A DNA stretch of 64,000 bases from Natronorubrum thiooxidans (GTDB lineage Archaea > Halobacteriota > Halobacteria > Halobacteriales > Natrialbaceae). The stretch is taken from assembly GCF_900156475.1 (NCBI RefSeq), contig NZ_FTNR01000006.1, positions 124,001 to 188,000 on the forward strand, written 5' to 3'. Both the position numbers and the translations under genes were made by a program. The notes under the pieces were generated by a model that saw only the letters and a list, made by a program, of their open reading frames with translations, did not search any database and was not told where the DNA came from. Of this stretch, positions 8,390-17,835 are shown piece by piece; within the stretch, counting starts at the first letter, position 1, and each line of letters starts with the position of its first letter.

Positions 8390-9390
8390 CTGCCCGAGAC
8401 GTCCACTTGCCGGTCGCTGCACAGCCGACCGTCGACTCGATCGTCGACTACACCCAGCGGGCCGAAGCCGGCGGCTACGACTGCGCGTGGCTCCCCGAGA
8501 CGTGGGGTCGCGACGGCGTGACCGTCCTGACGGCGATGGCCGAACGCACCGACTCGATTGACATCGGCTCGAGCATCCTCAACACCTACTCGCGCTCGCC
8601 TGCCTTGCTGGGACAGACGGCAGCGACGCTACAGGAACTCTCCGAGGGTCGCTTCCGACTCGGCCTCGGCCCGAGCGGCCCCGTCGTCATCGAGAACTGG
8701 CACGGGATGGCGTACGGCAACCCGCTCAAGCGAACCCGTGAGACCGTCGACATCGTTCGACAGGTGCTCTCGGGCGAGCCCGTCGACTACGACGGCGACG
8801 AGTTCGACCTCTCCGGCTTTCGGCTGCGCTGTACGCCACCGGAGCCCACCCCGCCGATCGAGGTCACCGGAATGGGACCGAAAGCCGTCGAACTCGCCGG
8901 CCGCTTTGCCGACGGCTGGCACGGCATCATGCTCACCCCCGACGGCGTCCGCGACCGCCTCGAGGATATCGAACGCGGGGCCGAACTGGGCGAGCGCGAC
9001 CCCGAGGACGTGCAGGTCACGACCGGCGTGACCTGCTGTGTGCTCGATGACACCGACCGCGCCCGCGAACTCGCCCGCCAGCACGTCGCATTTTACGTCG
9101 GCGGCATGGGCACGTTCTACCGTGATGCACTCGAGCGACAGGGCTACGACGAGGCCGTAGCGATCCACGACGCCTGGCAGGCAGGCGACCGCGAGCGCGC
9201 ACTCGAGTGCCTCGGTGACGACCTGCTCGACGATCTCTGTGCCGTGGGCGACGCCGAATCGGCTCGCGAGAGCCTCGAGCGCTACGAGGCCGTCGACGGG
9301 ATCGACGCCATCGCGGTCAGCTTCCCGCGCGGTGCGACCGAAGCCGAGGTTCGCCAGACGATGGATGCGGTGGCACCGGACAGCGACTGA
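8386..9390 (+). CDS. LLM-class coenzyme F420-dependent oxidoreductase
   Basis: A 334-aa luciferase-like monooxygenase/F420-dependent reductase TIM barrel. Recognisable pieces are the N-terminal PVAAQPTVDSIVDYTQRAE, SSILNTYSRSPALLGQTA in the cofactor-binding region, and FRLGLGPSGPVVIENWHGM. It resembles the methylene-H4MPT reductase-like haloarchaeal family (TIGR04024 type, from memory). F420 or FMN as cofactor is an inference, and the substrate is unknown. It overlaps the SDR gene by 4 bp, suggesting sequential redox steps on one substrate. Confidence 0.85.
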   Translation: MTARDVHLPVAAQPTVDSIVDYTQRAEAGGYDCAWLPETWGRDGVTVLTAMAERTDSIDIGSSILNTYSRSPALLGQTAATLQELSEGRFRLGLGPSGPVVIENWHGMAYGNPLKRTRETVDIVRQVLSGEPVDYDGDEFDLSGFRLRCTPPEPTPPIEVTGMGPKAVELAGRFADGWHGIMLTPDGVRDRLEDIERGAELGERDPEDVQVTTGVTCCVLDDTDRARELARQHVAFYVGGMGTFYRDALERQGYDEAVAIHDAWQAGDRERALECLGDDLLDDLCAVGDAESARESLERYEAVDGIDAIAVSFPRGATEAEVRQTMDAVAPDSD

Positions 9391-9489
9391 GCAGCGACGG
9401 TCGAACGACGTCGACCGTGGTGTGTGTTTTGCGAAGCCGCTCGAGTCGACCCCGACAGCTACAAACCCCCAATCCCCCCAGTTCGTGGT

Positions 9490-10476
9490 ATGCCCGGCAA
9501 GGTGAGCCCGGACGACTTGCTCGACCACGTCTTCGGCCGGACGGGAACGGCTGCCGACGACGAGACAGTGCTACAGGGACCCGCGGACGGCGAGGACGCC
9601 GCCGGAATCGCGGTGCCCGGCTGCGACGAGACGCTCGTCGTCAGCTCCGATCCCATCTCGCTTGCAGCCTCACAGGTCGGCACGCTCGCCGTCCGCGTCG
9701 CCTGCAACGACGTCGCTGCCTCGGGTGCCGACCCGCGCTGGCTGACGGCCGTCATCATGCTCCCCGACGAGGACGCACCACTCGAGGCGATCACGCGCGA
9801 CCTCGACGCGGCCGCTCGAGATATCGGCGCGTCGATCGTCGGCGGCCACTCGGAGTACGTCGACCAACTCGAGCGCCCGCTGCTCTCGCTGACGGCGATG
9901 GGGATGGCCGAGGCGTTCGTCCCGACACACGGGGCCGAACCCGGCGACAGCGTCGTCCTGACGAAAGCCGCCGGGCTCGAAGGCACCGCGATTCTGGCGT
10001 CCGACTTCGGCGACGACCTCGGCGTCGACGACGCCACCTGCAAGCGCGCCGCGGGATTCGTCGACGAGATCAGTATCGTCGCCGACGGCCGCGCGATCCG
10101 GGAGTATGCCACGGCGATGCACGATCCCACTGAGGGCGGCGTCGCCGCCGGCGCGCTCGAGATCGCCCGCGCCTCCGACGTTCGCCTCGAGATCGATCGC
10201 GACGCGGTGCCGATTCGCGAGGAGACCCAGCAGCTATGCGAGGCGGCCGACGTCGACCCACTGCGGATTTTCGGCTCCGGGGCGTTGCTCGCAACCGTGC
10301 CAAGCGAGGCCGTCGACGACTGCCTCGAGTCACTCGCCGAGGCGGGCCTCGAGGGAGCCGAAATCGGCACGGTACAAGCGGGTGCGTTCGAACTGATCCT
10401 CGACGGCGAGTCAGTCACCGAGCCGATCGAAGACGACCTCTACCCGCTCTGGGAGGCGGCCGACGCCGGGGACTGA
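9490..10476 (+). CDS. AIR synthase family / HypE-like protein
   Basis: A 328-aa protein of the PurM/HypE/ThiL/SelD ATP-binding superfamily. An acidic ATP/Mg site (VVSSDPISLAASQVGTLAV, RVACNDVAASGADPRWLTAV) is followed by the glycine loop GGHSEYVDQ and the C-terminal domain with MHDPTEGGVAAGALEIA, the pattern seen in HypE. No hydrogenase genes are visible nearby, so the function is unassigned. The start MPGKVSPDD is chosen because upstream in-frame residues are unlike the family. Its 3' end overlaps the convergent potassium channel gene by 37 bp. Confidence 0.8.
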   Translation: MPGKVSPDDLLDHVFGRTGTAADDETVLQGPADGEDAAGIAVPGCDETLVVSSDPISLAASQVGTLAVRVACNDVAASGADPRWLTAVIMLPDEDAPLEAITRDLDAAARDIGASIVGGHSEYVDQLERPLLSLTAMGMAEAFVPTHGAEPGDSVVLTKAAGLEGTAILASDFGDDLGVDDATCKRAAGFVDEISIVADGRAIREYATAMHDPTEGGVAAGALEIARASDVRLEIDRDAVPIREETQQLCEAADVDPLRIFGSGALLATVPSEAVDDCLESLAEAGLEGAEIGTVQAGAFELILDGESVTEPIEDDLYPLWEAADAGD

Positions 10477-11606
10477 CCGTCGGGACTGCTGGCTGCCAGC
10501 ACCGCGTCGATGATCGTCTCGATGAGGACCGGGTCGGGCGCGACGACGACGACGTCCGCCCCGAGCCGAACGAACGAGTCGCTCGAGTCGGCCACAGCAA
10601 CGGCCACGATTTTGGCGTCGCTGTGTGACTGGACGGCAGCGATGGCGTCGCGAGCATCGGTTCCAGCAGCCGAAACGAGCACCACGCGACACCGCTCGAG
10701 GCCCGCTCGCTCGAGCAGTTCGTTGTCCGTCACTTCGCCGACGAACCTGCTGACGTCGTCGGGCAGCCTCGACACTGCGCCCTCGCTCGTGACGACCGTA
10801 ACAGACGCGTGTTTCCCAAGCCCCTCAAGTACGGGTGCAAGCGTCGCATCGCTGTCGAGGACGGCGATCTGTGGAGCGTCTCCGTCCTCGGTGCCGCCGG
10901 CGGCATCGGTGTCGTTCGTCGCCATCGTGCGCCGGCCGGTTCGCTCGAGGTGGGCCTCGAGTGCAGGCTGGAACAGGCTGCCGGCGGCCGCGGCGATGGT
11001 TGCGGGCCCGAGGATGGCCAGCGAGATGGCAAAGAGGCGTCCCGAATCGGTGGCCGCGTGGACGTCGCCGTAGCCGACCGTACTCGCGGTGACGACGGTG
11101 AAGTAGATCGCGTCGACGACCCCGTCGACGCCGTCGAACTGCCTGCGGAGCGCGTACGCGCCGGCGGTGCCGTAGCAGAACACACCGACGAGCGCCAGCA
11201 GTGCGCCGATCTGAGTCGCAGTGAAGTGACTCGAGCGGCGGAATCGCGTGCTCGTGGTGACGAGAACGACGAGGCCGCCGACAGAGAGGACGACGAGCGG
11301 GACCGAGAGCAGCCGGTACTGGACGATGCCGTGAGCCGCCGACAGCCCGATGAGGACGACAGCGGCGGCGAACGCGACTCGGTAGCCCCGTCGCATTCCC
11401 CATGCGGTGACGAGGAGAGCAAAGCCGACGATGGTGCCGCTGAACTCCATGACCGTCTGCAGCGTCCCGAGGACGCCAGCCCCCTCGACAGCGGGGTCCG
11501 TGAGAATCGCGACGACGCCGGTGACGATGGACGTCAGCGCGATCACCACGACGATCCAGACCACAACCCGAACGCCGGGCCGGCGCGGGTAAGGCGAGTC
11601 GAGCAT
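10440..11606 (-). CDS. potassium channel with C-terminal RCK/TrkA-N-like domain
   Basis: A 388-aa membrane protein. Five hydrophobic helices (about 13-35, 48-70, 77-95, 102-118, 131-151) precede the pore helix, and the K+ selectivity filter TVGYGD is at 176-181. A final helix (about 190-212) is followed by a cytosolic domain (about 240-388). That domain has beta-alpha units (IAVLDSDATLAPVLEGL, RCVVVLVSAAGTDARDAI) resembling a TrkA-N/RCK ligand-gating module. The first segment lacks an Arg-rich S4, so voltage gating is not indicated. It overlaps the tail of the AIR synthase gene. Confidence 0.88.
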   Translation of the reverse strand: MLDSPYPRRPGVRVVVWIVVVIALTSIVTGVVAILTDPAVEGAGVLGTLQTVMEFSGTIVGFALLVTAWGMRRGYRVAFAAAVVLIGLSAAHGIVQYRLLSVPLVVLSVGGLVVLVTTSTRFRRSSHFTATQIGALLALVGVFCYGTAGAYALRRQFDGVDGVVDAIYFTVVTASTVGYGDVHAATDSGRLFAISLAILGPATIAAAAGSLFQPALEAHLERTGRRTMATNDTDAAGGTEDGDAPQIAVLDSDATLAPVLEGLGKHASVTVVTSEGAVSRLPDDVSRFVGEVTDNELLERAGLERCRVVLVSAAGTDARDAIAAVQSHSDAKIVAVAVADSSDSFVRLGADVVVVAPDPVLIETIIDAVLAASSPDGQSPASAASQSG

Positions 11607-11722
11607 AGCGAGCCCTCACCGCCGACAGCGGTAAACCCCCGGCCGTCTTCCACGCTCCGAGACCGGACCCTGCGCGAATTCGCCTGCACGAGTCTTTTGA
11701 TCGCGACAGCGTTTGTCACAGT

Positions 11723-11920
11723 ATGGCGACAATCGCGTACGAGACGCCCGACGGCACCGCCGAGGACGCGGTCGACGCCGAGCACATTACGGACTCGGGG
11801 AAGGTACAGGGCGTTCGGCTCAGATTCGAGGACGAAGGGTTCGTCCACGTGCCGTACACCCGGCTGTACTGGATTCGAATGAGCGAGGACGAAGGGAGCG
11901 TCGACTACTCGTCGGGGTAA
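11723..11920 (+). CDS. small conserved-looking haloarchaeal protein
   Basis: A 65-aa acidic soluble protein (MATIAYETPDGTAEDAVDAE...) with a beta-rich pattern (GVRLRFEDEGFVHVPYTRLY). I do not recognise a family. Its composition matches genuine haloarchaeal proteins. It lies divergent to the K+ channel gene and its last 16 bp overlap the convergent PAP2 gene. It is probably a cytosolic protein of unknown role. Confidence 0.6.
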   Translation: MATIAYETPDGTAEDAVDAEHITDSGKVQGVRLRFEDEGFVHVPYTRLYWIRMSEDEGSVDYSSG

Positions 11921-12780
11921 CGACTCGAGCGCCGATCGACCACCGCCGAGCCGACGAGTCGGTCGCCGACGTGGCCGACGACCACTGGGGCGACGAGGAT
12001 CCACGCGACGAGGCTGGCGTAGAGTGCACCGAGCGCGAGCGTGGCGCTGACGACCGATTCGACAAGTTGGAGCGCCACGACGCCGCCACCACCGACGGCG
12101 GCGAGGGCGACGCCCTCGAGTCGCGATTGCAGGTCCGGGAGACCGTCGATTCGGCCAGCAGTCAACAGGCCACCGAGCGCTCCGCCGACGGCGAGGATGG
12201 TGTCCTCGCTGACGCCGGTGATGACGAGGGCGGGAACCGCGAGGACGAGCGCGACCGCGAAGCCGACCGCCGGCACGCCGCGAGTGAGTCGGTTCATCGC
12301 GACGACGAAGCCGACGCCCAACAGCATGCCGACGATCACGTCGCCCAGATAGTGAACCCCGATGACGACTCTCGAGAGCGAGATGGCGACGACGAGCGCC
12401 CCGACGCCAGCGACGGTCCACGGTTCTCGAGCGCGGTCGGACATCGAGAGCAGGCCACCGTAGACGACCGTCGCCGCGAACGCGTGGCCGCTCGGGAAAC
12501 CGTAGCCCTCGCGCTCGTCCTCGAGGGCGACCAGCATGGCGTCTTCCGGCGGTCGCGGGAGGGCGAGCACTGTTTTCAGCGCGAGCATCACTGCGAGGCC
12601 GGCGATCGCGTAGCTGATCACGAGCGCGCTCTGCCGGCGATCGCCCCACCAGAACAACAGTGCGAGGATCCCCATCAGTGCCGTGACGCCGCCGAGTTCG
12701 GTGATCGCGATCACGAACTCCGCATACTCTGCCGACACTGCCTCGCGAACGAGTTTGCTCTCCGCTTCGAATCGCATCAC
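11905..12780 (-). CDS. PAP2-superfamily membrane phosphatase
   Basis: A 291-aa integral membrane phosphatase. The three-part phosphatase signature is present: KTVLALPRPP (motif 1), YGFPSGHAFAAT (motif 2) and SRVVIGVHYLGDVIVG (motif 3, catalytic His). About seven hydrophobic segments surround it, and the C-terminal half carries additional helices. Such enzymes dephosphorylate lipid phosphates or isoprenyl diphosphates at the membrane. An isoprenoid carrier pyrophosphate is a plausible substrate in an archaeon, but this is inference. A tataa element lies about 25 bp before the ATG on the minus strand. Confidence 0.88.
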   Translation of the reverse strand: MMRFEAESKLVREAVSAEYAEFVIAITELGGVTALMGILALLFWWGDRRQSALVISYAIAGLAVMLALKTVLALPRPPEDAMLVALEDEREGYGFPSGHAFAATVVYGGLLSMSDRAREPWTVAGVGALVVAISLSRVVIGVHYLGDVIVGMLLGVGFVVAMNRLTRGVPAVGFAVALVLAVPALVITGVSEDTILAVGGALGGLLTAGRIDGLPDLQSRLEGVALAAVGGGGVVALQLVESVVSATLALGALYASLVAWILVAPVVVGHVGDRLVGSAVVDRRSSRYPDE

Positions 12781-12907
12781 GTCTACTGACTGTCAAGCAA
12801 AGCATTATAAACGTATCCCGTCGCCGCGTCGGGCGGTTCTCGAGTCCACAGTTCGCCAACCCGCCAGCACCGCGGAACTCCGAGTGGGCTGGGCGACGCG
12901 AACACCC

Positions 12908-13810
12908 TCACTCGAGGGTCGTCGTGGTCATGACGGCGGCAGTCTCGCCATCGTCGTAGCGCACCGCGAGTTCCGCCCCGACCGGAACGTCCTCGAGCGT
13001 GGCCGTGTCGCCTGCGGTCACCGTCTCGACGCCGAACGGGTTCTCGATTCGATCGCCGTCGACGTCGACGACGACGGCATCGCCCTCGAGGTGGTCGCCG
13101 CTCGTGTGGGTAATCTCGACGGTCGTCCCGTCGTCCAACCGTTCGATACTGAACGCGACCTGTGGAACGGCCTCTGTTTCGGTATCGGCGTCCAGTCGGT
13201 GAATGCCGACGAGCGTCGCCGCATCCGTCTCGAGCGCATTCCGACCGCCGTCGACGACCACGAGGCCGTCGGCGTCGGTACTCGTCTCGAGGTGGACCAC
13301 GCCGGCCTGCAGGTCGTCGAACGACGCTCGACGCTCGTCAGCGGGGGTGTCGTCCACGATCTCGACGAGAGCCCAGTCGGAGAAATCGACGAACGACTCG
13401 TTCGCGAAGACGTGATACGTCACGCTGTCGCCGTCCACGACCGGTGCGATGTAGGCCGTCGGTACGTTACTATCGAGGTCACGGCTGACACGGAGTTCGT
13501 CGGCCGCCGCGTCCGCGCCCTCGAACTTCGCAGCCAGGACGAACGCCGGCCCGGAATCCGAGTACTCGATCCCTCGCCCGTCGTCCATGACGCGCACGTC
13601 GTCGTCGACGAACGCAGGATAGTCCACAGTTGCGTCGGCGAGCGCACTCGAGTCGTCGCTGTCGTCGCTGTCGTCACCGTCGGCCGTGTCGGCGTCGTCT
13701 TCGCTTGGCTCGTCGGATTCGGCGGACGACTCGTCCAGACAGCCGGCACCTGCCGTGGTGACGACACCCGCAGTGATGGCGAGCAGTCGCCGTCTCGATG
13801 ATTCTGTCAT
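12908..13810 (-). CDS. Tat-exported lipoprotein of unknown function
   Basis: A 300-aa secreted protein. The N-terminus (SRRRLLAITAGVVTTAGAGC) combines a twin-Arg motif with a lipobox ending at the Cys near residue 24, so it is likely a Tat lipoprotein on the outer face of the membrane. A Ser/Asp-rich spacer (about 26-55) is followed by a beta-rich domain that I do not recognise. A TATA box (13832-13839) sits about 26 bp before the start, consistent with a leaderless mRNA. Confidence 0.75.
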   Translation of the reverse strand: MTESSRRRLLAITAGVVTTAGAGCLDESSAESDEPSEDDADTADGDDSDDSDDSSALADATVDYPAFVDDDVRVMDDGRGIEYSDSGPAFVLAAKFEGADAAADELRVSRDLDSNVPTAYIAPVVDGDSVTYHVFANESFVDFSDWALVEIVDDTPADERRASFDDLQAGVVHLETSTDADGLVVVDGGRNALETDAATLVGIHRLDADTETEAVPQVAFSIERLDDGTTVEITHTSGDHLEGDAVVVDVDGDRIENPFGVETVTAGDTATLEDVPVGAELAVRYDDGETAAVMTTTTLE

Positions 13811-13831
13811 TGTGACGGCTTTCGAAGCAAT

Positions 13832-13839
13832 CTATAAAC
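13832..13839 (-). promoter_or_regulatory. TATA box of the Tat lipoprotein gene
   Basis: Minus-strand gtttatag lies centred about 26 nt upstream of the ATG at 13810. This fits an archaeal TBP site for a leaderless transcript. Confidence 0.55.
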
Positions 13840-13881
13840 ATGTTGCTAATTCTCCGGAGGAACAAACGCTCCGGTGTCGGG

Positions 13882-16659
13882 CTACGTCCGCGCCCACTCG
13901 AGCATTCGCGCATAAACTGGATCGGACGACAGCGCCGCCGGATCGCCGACGAGCACGAGCGCGCGTTTCGGCCGGGTCAGTGCGACGTTGATCCGCCGAT
14001 AATCCTCGAAGATGGGACCCTCGAGCGAGCCCGTCGCAGTAAAGGAGATGATGATGACTTCCTGACTCGAGCCCTGAAAGCGGTCGACCGTATCGACGGT
14101 GACGTCGTCGGGCACGTGTCTCGAGAGTTCGGAGACCTGCGCCCGGAAGGGTGCGATCACGCCGATTTCGGATCGCTCGAGCCCGGCGGCCTCGTAACGC
14201 TCGATCAGGTCGGCGATCCGCGCTGCCTCCTCGCTGTCGGTGTACTGCCCGCCGTCGCCCTCGACATCGACGAACGCGACCGGATCTTGCAGTTTCGGTG
14301 GGAGTGTCTCTCGTGAGACGCCCACGAGGTCGTTTAGGTTCCGCCCGGCGACTTCGGGTTCTGCGGGTCGGAGTTCACCGTCGTAGAACTCCCGCGAGGC
14401 GAAGGCCTGAATGCGCTGGTTCATCCGGTACTGGCGGTCGAGCATGACGCCAGCCTCGGGATGGCAGTCGATGAGCCGTTCGAACAGCGACTCCGTGAGG
14501 TCGTTTTCGGCGCGGACGACCGGCGGCAGCTGCTCGTGGTCCCCGACGAGGACGAACCGCTCGGTGAGATTGATCGCCGCACAGGTGCCCGGCTCCGTGA
14601 GCTGGGCGGCCTCGTCGACTAATGCGACGTCGAACGCCTGCTCTTTCATCACTCGCGAGCCACAGGTCGCCGTCGTCGCGGCGACGACCTGGGCGCTCTG
14701 GAGTTCGGCGAGGCGGTCTTCGGGGTCGCCCGAGCGCTCGAGGCGATACGGCTCCATGTCCTCGCGGATACCGCTCTCGGAGCCAACGCGGACGACGGAG
14801 ACGGCTTCGCCGTCTCCAGATCGTTGTGTCTGCGACCCAACGCCGTCCTCGAGTTGCTCGAGCAAGGCCTCGAGGGCGTTGTCGACGGCTCGGTTCGTAA
14901 ACGCAGAGAGCAGGACGCGCTCGCCGCGTTCGACCATCGCGCGGATGGCACGGGCGATGGTGTACGTCTTGCCCGTGCCCGGCGGCCCGTGGATCAGCGC
15001 GCAGTCCTGTGCGCCGACGGCTTTCGTTACGGCCTCGTTCTGGGCCGCATTGTTATCAATAAATGTCTCATCGACTTCATCGAATTCGGGATCGGCTCGT
15101 CCGAACAAGATATCCTTGCGGCGCTCGTCGCCTTTGAGCACGGCGTCGTGCATCGCGACCAGCAGCCGGTCGGTCGTCAGTTCGGAGGGGTAGACGTCGA
15201 GCCGAGTGACTTCGACCGGTTCGTCTGCCGTCAGGACGACCACATCGTCCAGTCGTTCGATGGTTGCGAGTTCCGAATTTCCCCGGACCGGGTGGCCGTC
15301 GCTCGCCAGTACGAAGTCGCCTTCTCGAATCTTCGAGTTCGCGCTGCTCGTTCGACGGGCGCGAAGCTCCCAGCGACCGCCCTCGAGCGGCCGTTTCTCG
15401 ACGAACTCGAGGTCGATCAGCGCGCGATCGTCGTCGGCGCGCTCCTGGGCGTCTTGTTCCCAGAGTTTGGCGTACTCGCGGTGGACCTCCCGGCGTTCTT
15501 CTTCGATCGCCTGATAGAACCGATCGAAGTACTCGCGTTCCTCCTCCGGCAGCGGGGTGGCGATCTGGCCGGCTTTGGACTCCTGATCGAGTCGGCCCGA
15601 AACGACCATGCAGGTGTCCTGTTCGAAACAGTACTCGCATTTGGCCGAGCCCTCGTAGCCGGTTGGGATGTCGCCGGCGATCTCCATCGCCGCGAGTTCG
15701 TTGCGCTGGCGGACGACGAACTTCAACAGCCCATCGCCCATCGTGAACTCCTTTGCCGGGGTGAGATCGCCCGTCTCCTCGTTGCGATCCAGCGCCGAGT
15801 TTTTCGTATAGAGCAGCGTCCCGAGGTCGACGTCACCGCCGTGTTCCTCGAGCAAGAGCGCATAACAGGCCGCCTGCACCTTGTCCTTGAATCGCGGCTC
15901 TTTCTTCAGGTTCTTGCCCGTCTTGAGTTCGACCGGCGCGCCCCGACGGACGGCGTCGGCCCGTCCGCGGAGGCCGAACGTTTCGCTGATGAGCAACTGC
16001 TCGGAGCGCCAGCTGTCTTCTTCGGTTAATCGACCCTGCTCGAGCCAGCCTTCGATCGCTGTGGCGTTCTCTCTGACCTCCTCGGCGACGGCCTCGGCCG
16101 TCTCGCCGAGCAAGCCGAGCTCGAGGCCGCGTTCGTCGACGCGGGCGTCGATCGACTCCTCGAGGTCCCGTCCTCGCAAGAGATCGCCGAAGACCTCGTG
16201 GACGAGTGTCCCCTTGACGACGGGGTAGTTCAGCGGCACGCCCGAGAGCTTGTTCAGATAGTAGAGGCGGGGACACTGCACCCAGTTGCGGATCGCTGTC
16301 ACGTTCACCAGAAAGCTCGGCTCGACGACGACGTAGGAGTCGCCCGTCGTGGCGTACTGCGTCTCGCCCCGATACTCCTCCTGTTTCGCGTCAGTGACGA
16401 GCAGTTCCAGCCCCGGCTCGAGGTAGTCGGCCGATTCGGCCCACTTGTTCCAGAGGGTTACCGTCGTGGTCTCGTGATCGTCTGCGGGTTCCGCCGCCGC
16501 GTCGTCACCACCTCGAGCGAACGGTGCCGTCTGTGACGGCTCGCCGCTATTGCCGTCGCCTGCCAGTCGTAGCGGCACCTCGGCGAGTTCGCTCTCGCCG
16601 TAGCTCGTCGACACCGAGCGCGATTCGACCTCCCCCGCGACGGTTCCGCGTATGTGCAC
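13882..16659 (-). CDS. Dna2-like Fe-S nuclease / superfamily 1 helicase
   Basis: A 925-aa protein. A beta-rich OB-like N-terminus (1-110) leads into a Cas4/RecB-type PD-(D/E)XK nuclease. Its active site includes His154, Asp235 (LRGRADAV) and Glu244-x-Lys246 (PVELKTGK). Four Cys that could hold a 4Fe-4S cluster (C129, C341, C344, C350) bracket the nuclease. The SF1 helicase follows: Walker A HGPPGTGKTYT (about 557), ALVDEAAQLT, GDHEQLPPV, LDRQYRMNQ, VDTVDRFQGSSQEV and NVALTRPKRAL. This is the archaeal Dna2/AAA helicase-nuclease layout, implicated in processing of Okazaki flaps and broken forks. Family length is normal and it is apparently intact. Confidence 0.92.
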   Translation of the reverse strand: MHIRGTVAGEVESRSVSTSYGESELAEVPLRLAGDGNSGEPSQTAPFARGGDDAAAEPADDHETTTVTLWNKWAESADYLEPGLELLVTDAKQEEYRGETQYATTGDSYVVVEPSFLVNVTAIRNWVQCPRLYYLNKLSGVPLNYPVVKGTLVHEVFGDLLRGRDLEESIDARVDERGLELGLLGETAEAVAEEVRENATAIEGWLEQGRLTEEDSWRSEQLLISETFGLRGRADAVRRGAPVELKTGKNLKKEPRFKDKVQAACYALLLEEHGGDVDLGTLLYTKNSALDRNEETGDLTPAKEFTMGDGLLKFVVRQRNELAAMEIAGDIPTGYEGSAKCEYCFEQDTCMVVSGRLDQESKAGQIATPLPEEEREYFDRFYQAIEEERREVHREYAKLWEQDAQERADDDRALIDLEFVEKRPLEGGRWELRARRTSSANSKIREGDFVLASDGHPVRGNSELATIERLDDVVVLTADEPVEVTRLDVYPSELTTDRLLVAMHDAVLKGDERRKDILFGRADPEFDEVDETFIDNNAAQNEAVTKAVGAQDCALIHGPPGTGKTYTIARAIRAMVERGERVLLSAFTNRAVDNALEALLEQLEDGVGSQTQRSGDGEAVSVVRVGSESGIREDMEPYRLERSGDPEDRLAELQSAQVVAATTATCGSRVMKEQAFDVALVDEAAQLTEPGTCAAINLTERFVLVGDHEQLPPVVRAENDLTESLFERLIDCHPEAGVMLDRQYRMNQRIQAFASREFYDGELRPAEPEVAGRNLNDLVGVSRETLPPKLQDPVAFVDVEGDGGQYTDSEEAARIADLIERYEAAGLERSEIGVIAPFRAQVSELSRHVPDDVTVDTVDRFQGSSQEVIIISFTATGSLEGPIFEDYRRINVALTRPKRALVLVGDPAALSSDPVYARMLEWART

Positions 16660-16864
16660 GACTGATCGTGACGGGCCGCGCCGTCAAAAGCGCTATCGGT
16701 CGCGGGTGAGAGAAGACTAGTCGAGAATCCAGTCACTACCACCCGATCGGTATTCGCATCGGGGACACACATCGTTGTAACAACCGATTTCCAATGACTT
16801 GCCGTGCGACGCGGTGGAACAGTCGTCGATGTTTTTGCCCCATTAGGGCCACTCCTCGCACGGC

Positions 16865-17413
16865 ATGAGTGACCCGAACAAGGACGACCGTGACCCACAG
16901 GCGGAGCGCGAAAGCGAGGGCGGAGTCGGACGCGACGAGCGCGAACAGACCCCGTCCAACGTCGATTCGGGAACCGGCGTCGGCGACCGACCCGACGGCC
17001 CCGACCCTCGAGACGAGTCCACCGCGATCGCAGACGAGGAACGGCGACGGAAGACGTCGGTGCTCAGCATCGTCATCGCTGCACTCGGCGTCTGGGCCGC
17101 CGTCTCGGTGCTGGCTCTCGACACCAGCATGGCGGCGCTCTGGAACAACCTGCTGGCCGGTGCGGTCGTCGCCATCGCCGCCGGCTACAACGTCTACCGG
17201 CTGTCGAACGACATTCCGCTGAGCATCGGCGTCGCTTCGCTAGTGGCGATCCTCGGCATCTGGCTGATCATCTCCCCGGCACTGCTCGAGATGACTGGGA
17301 TGCTATTCTGGAGTACACTTGGCGCTGGACTGCTCATCGCCGCCTTGGCAGGATACAACGCCTACGAAGCCCGCGGTGCCCGACAAGTCGCGACCGAATC
17401 CACGCGGGCCTGA
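16865..17413 (+). CDS. SPW-repeat membrane protein
   Basis: A 182-aa protein with an acidic, disordered N-terminus (1-60) and then four hydrophobic helices arranged as two similar halves. IVIAALGVWAAVSVLAL and LVAILGIWLIISPALL are the SPW (Ser-Pro-Trp-like) repeats. The function of SPW proteins is unknown, and they are integral membrane proteins common in haloarchaea. It ends 15 bp from the convergent small membrane gene. Confidence 0.8.
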   Translation: MSDPNKDDRDPQAERESEGGVGRDEREQTPSNVDSGTGVGDRPDGPDPRDESTAIADEERRRKTSVLSIVIAALGVWAAVSVLALDTSMAALWNNLLAGAVVAIAAGYNVYRLSNDIPLSIGVASLVAILGIWLIISPALLEMTGMLFWSTLGAGLLIAALAGYNAYEARGARQVATESTRA

Positions 17414-17427
17414 GACGGACTCAGTGG

Positions 17428-17670
17428 CTACGATAGCTCCGCCTCGAGTTGTCGACGCCGGTGTTCGGCGGCGTGATGACGCGTCGCGACGACGGCAAAC
17501 GCGAGCATGACGACGGCGAACGCACTCGAGACGAGGGGCGAGACGCCGTTAACATAGCTGTTCCCGAGTTGTCCGGCGGCCAGTGCGAGCGGGCCGATCA
17601 TGAGGAGGGCGGTTTTGGCTGGTGTCGCACGAAACAGTTCGACGAGCGAGAGTGACTGGCGGACGGACAT
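17428..17670 (-). CDS. small two-helix membrane protein
   Basis: An 80-aa protein (MSVRQSLSLVELFRATPAKT...). Two hydrophobic helices (about 20-37 and 45-62) are followed by a charged tail HHAAEHRRRQLEAELS. The start is the Met nearest the first helix; the long in-frame upstream extension overlaps the promoter side of the divergent AI-2E gene and looks non-coding. Family not recognised. Confidence 0.6.
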   Translation of the reverse strand: MSVRQSLSLVELFRATPAKTALLMIGPLALAAGQLGNSYVNGVSPLVSSAFAVVMLAFAVVATRHHAAEHRRRQLEAELS

Positions 17671-17835
17671 GGGCAAACGGTGGTTACTCGTCCTGTCGGG
17701 GGAGCCATCGTATCCCTTTTGATTCGGTGATGGGCGGGGTCCGATGGCGGTCGTGGCCGGGAAAAGTTGCCGGCCACGCGCTTTTGCACGACGACACGAT
17801 ACGGATGGTATGAACGGACAGGAGTTGGTGATAGA

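Noticed and set aside
10809-11882. 357-codon plus-strand frame across the K+ channel gene
   Set aside because: It lacks recognisable motifs, and the minus-strand gene has a TVGYGD filter and helices.
13882-16659. Defence-island helicase-nuclease (Cas4-like)
   Set aside because: The Cas4-like nuclease plus SF1 helicase is the normal Dna2 architecture and no defence partners are adjacent.
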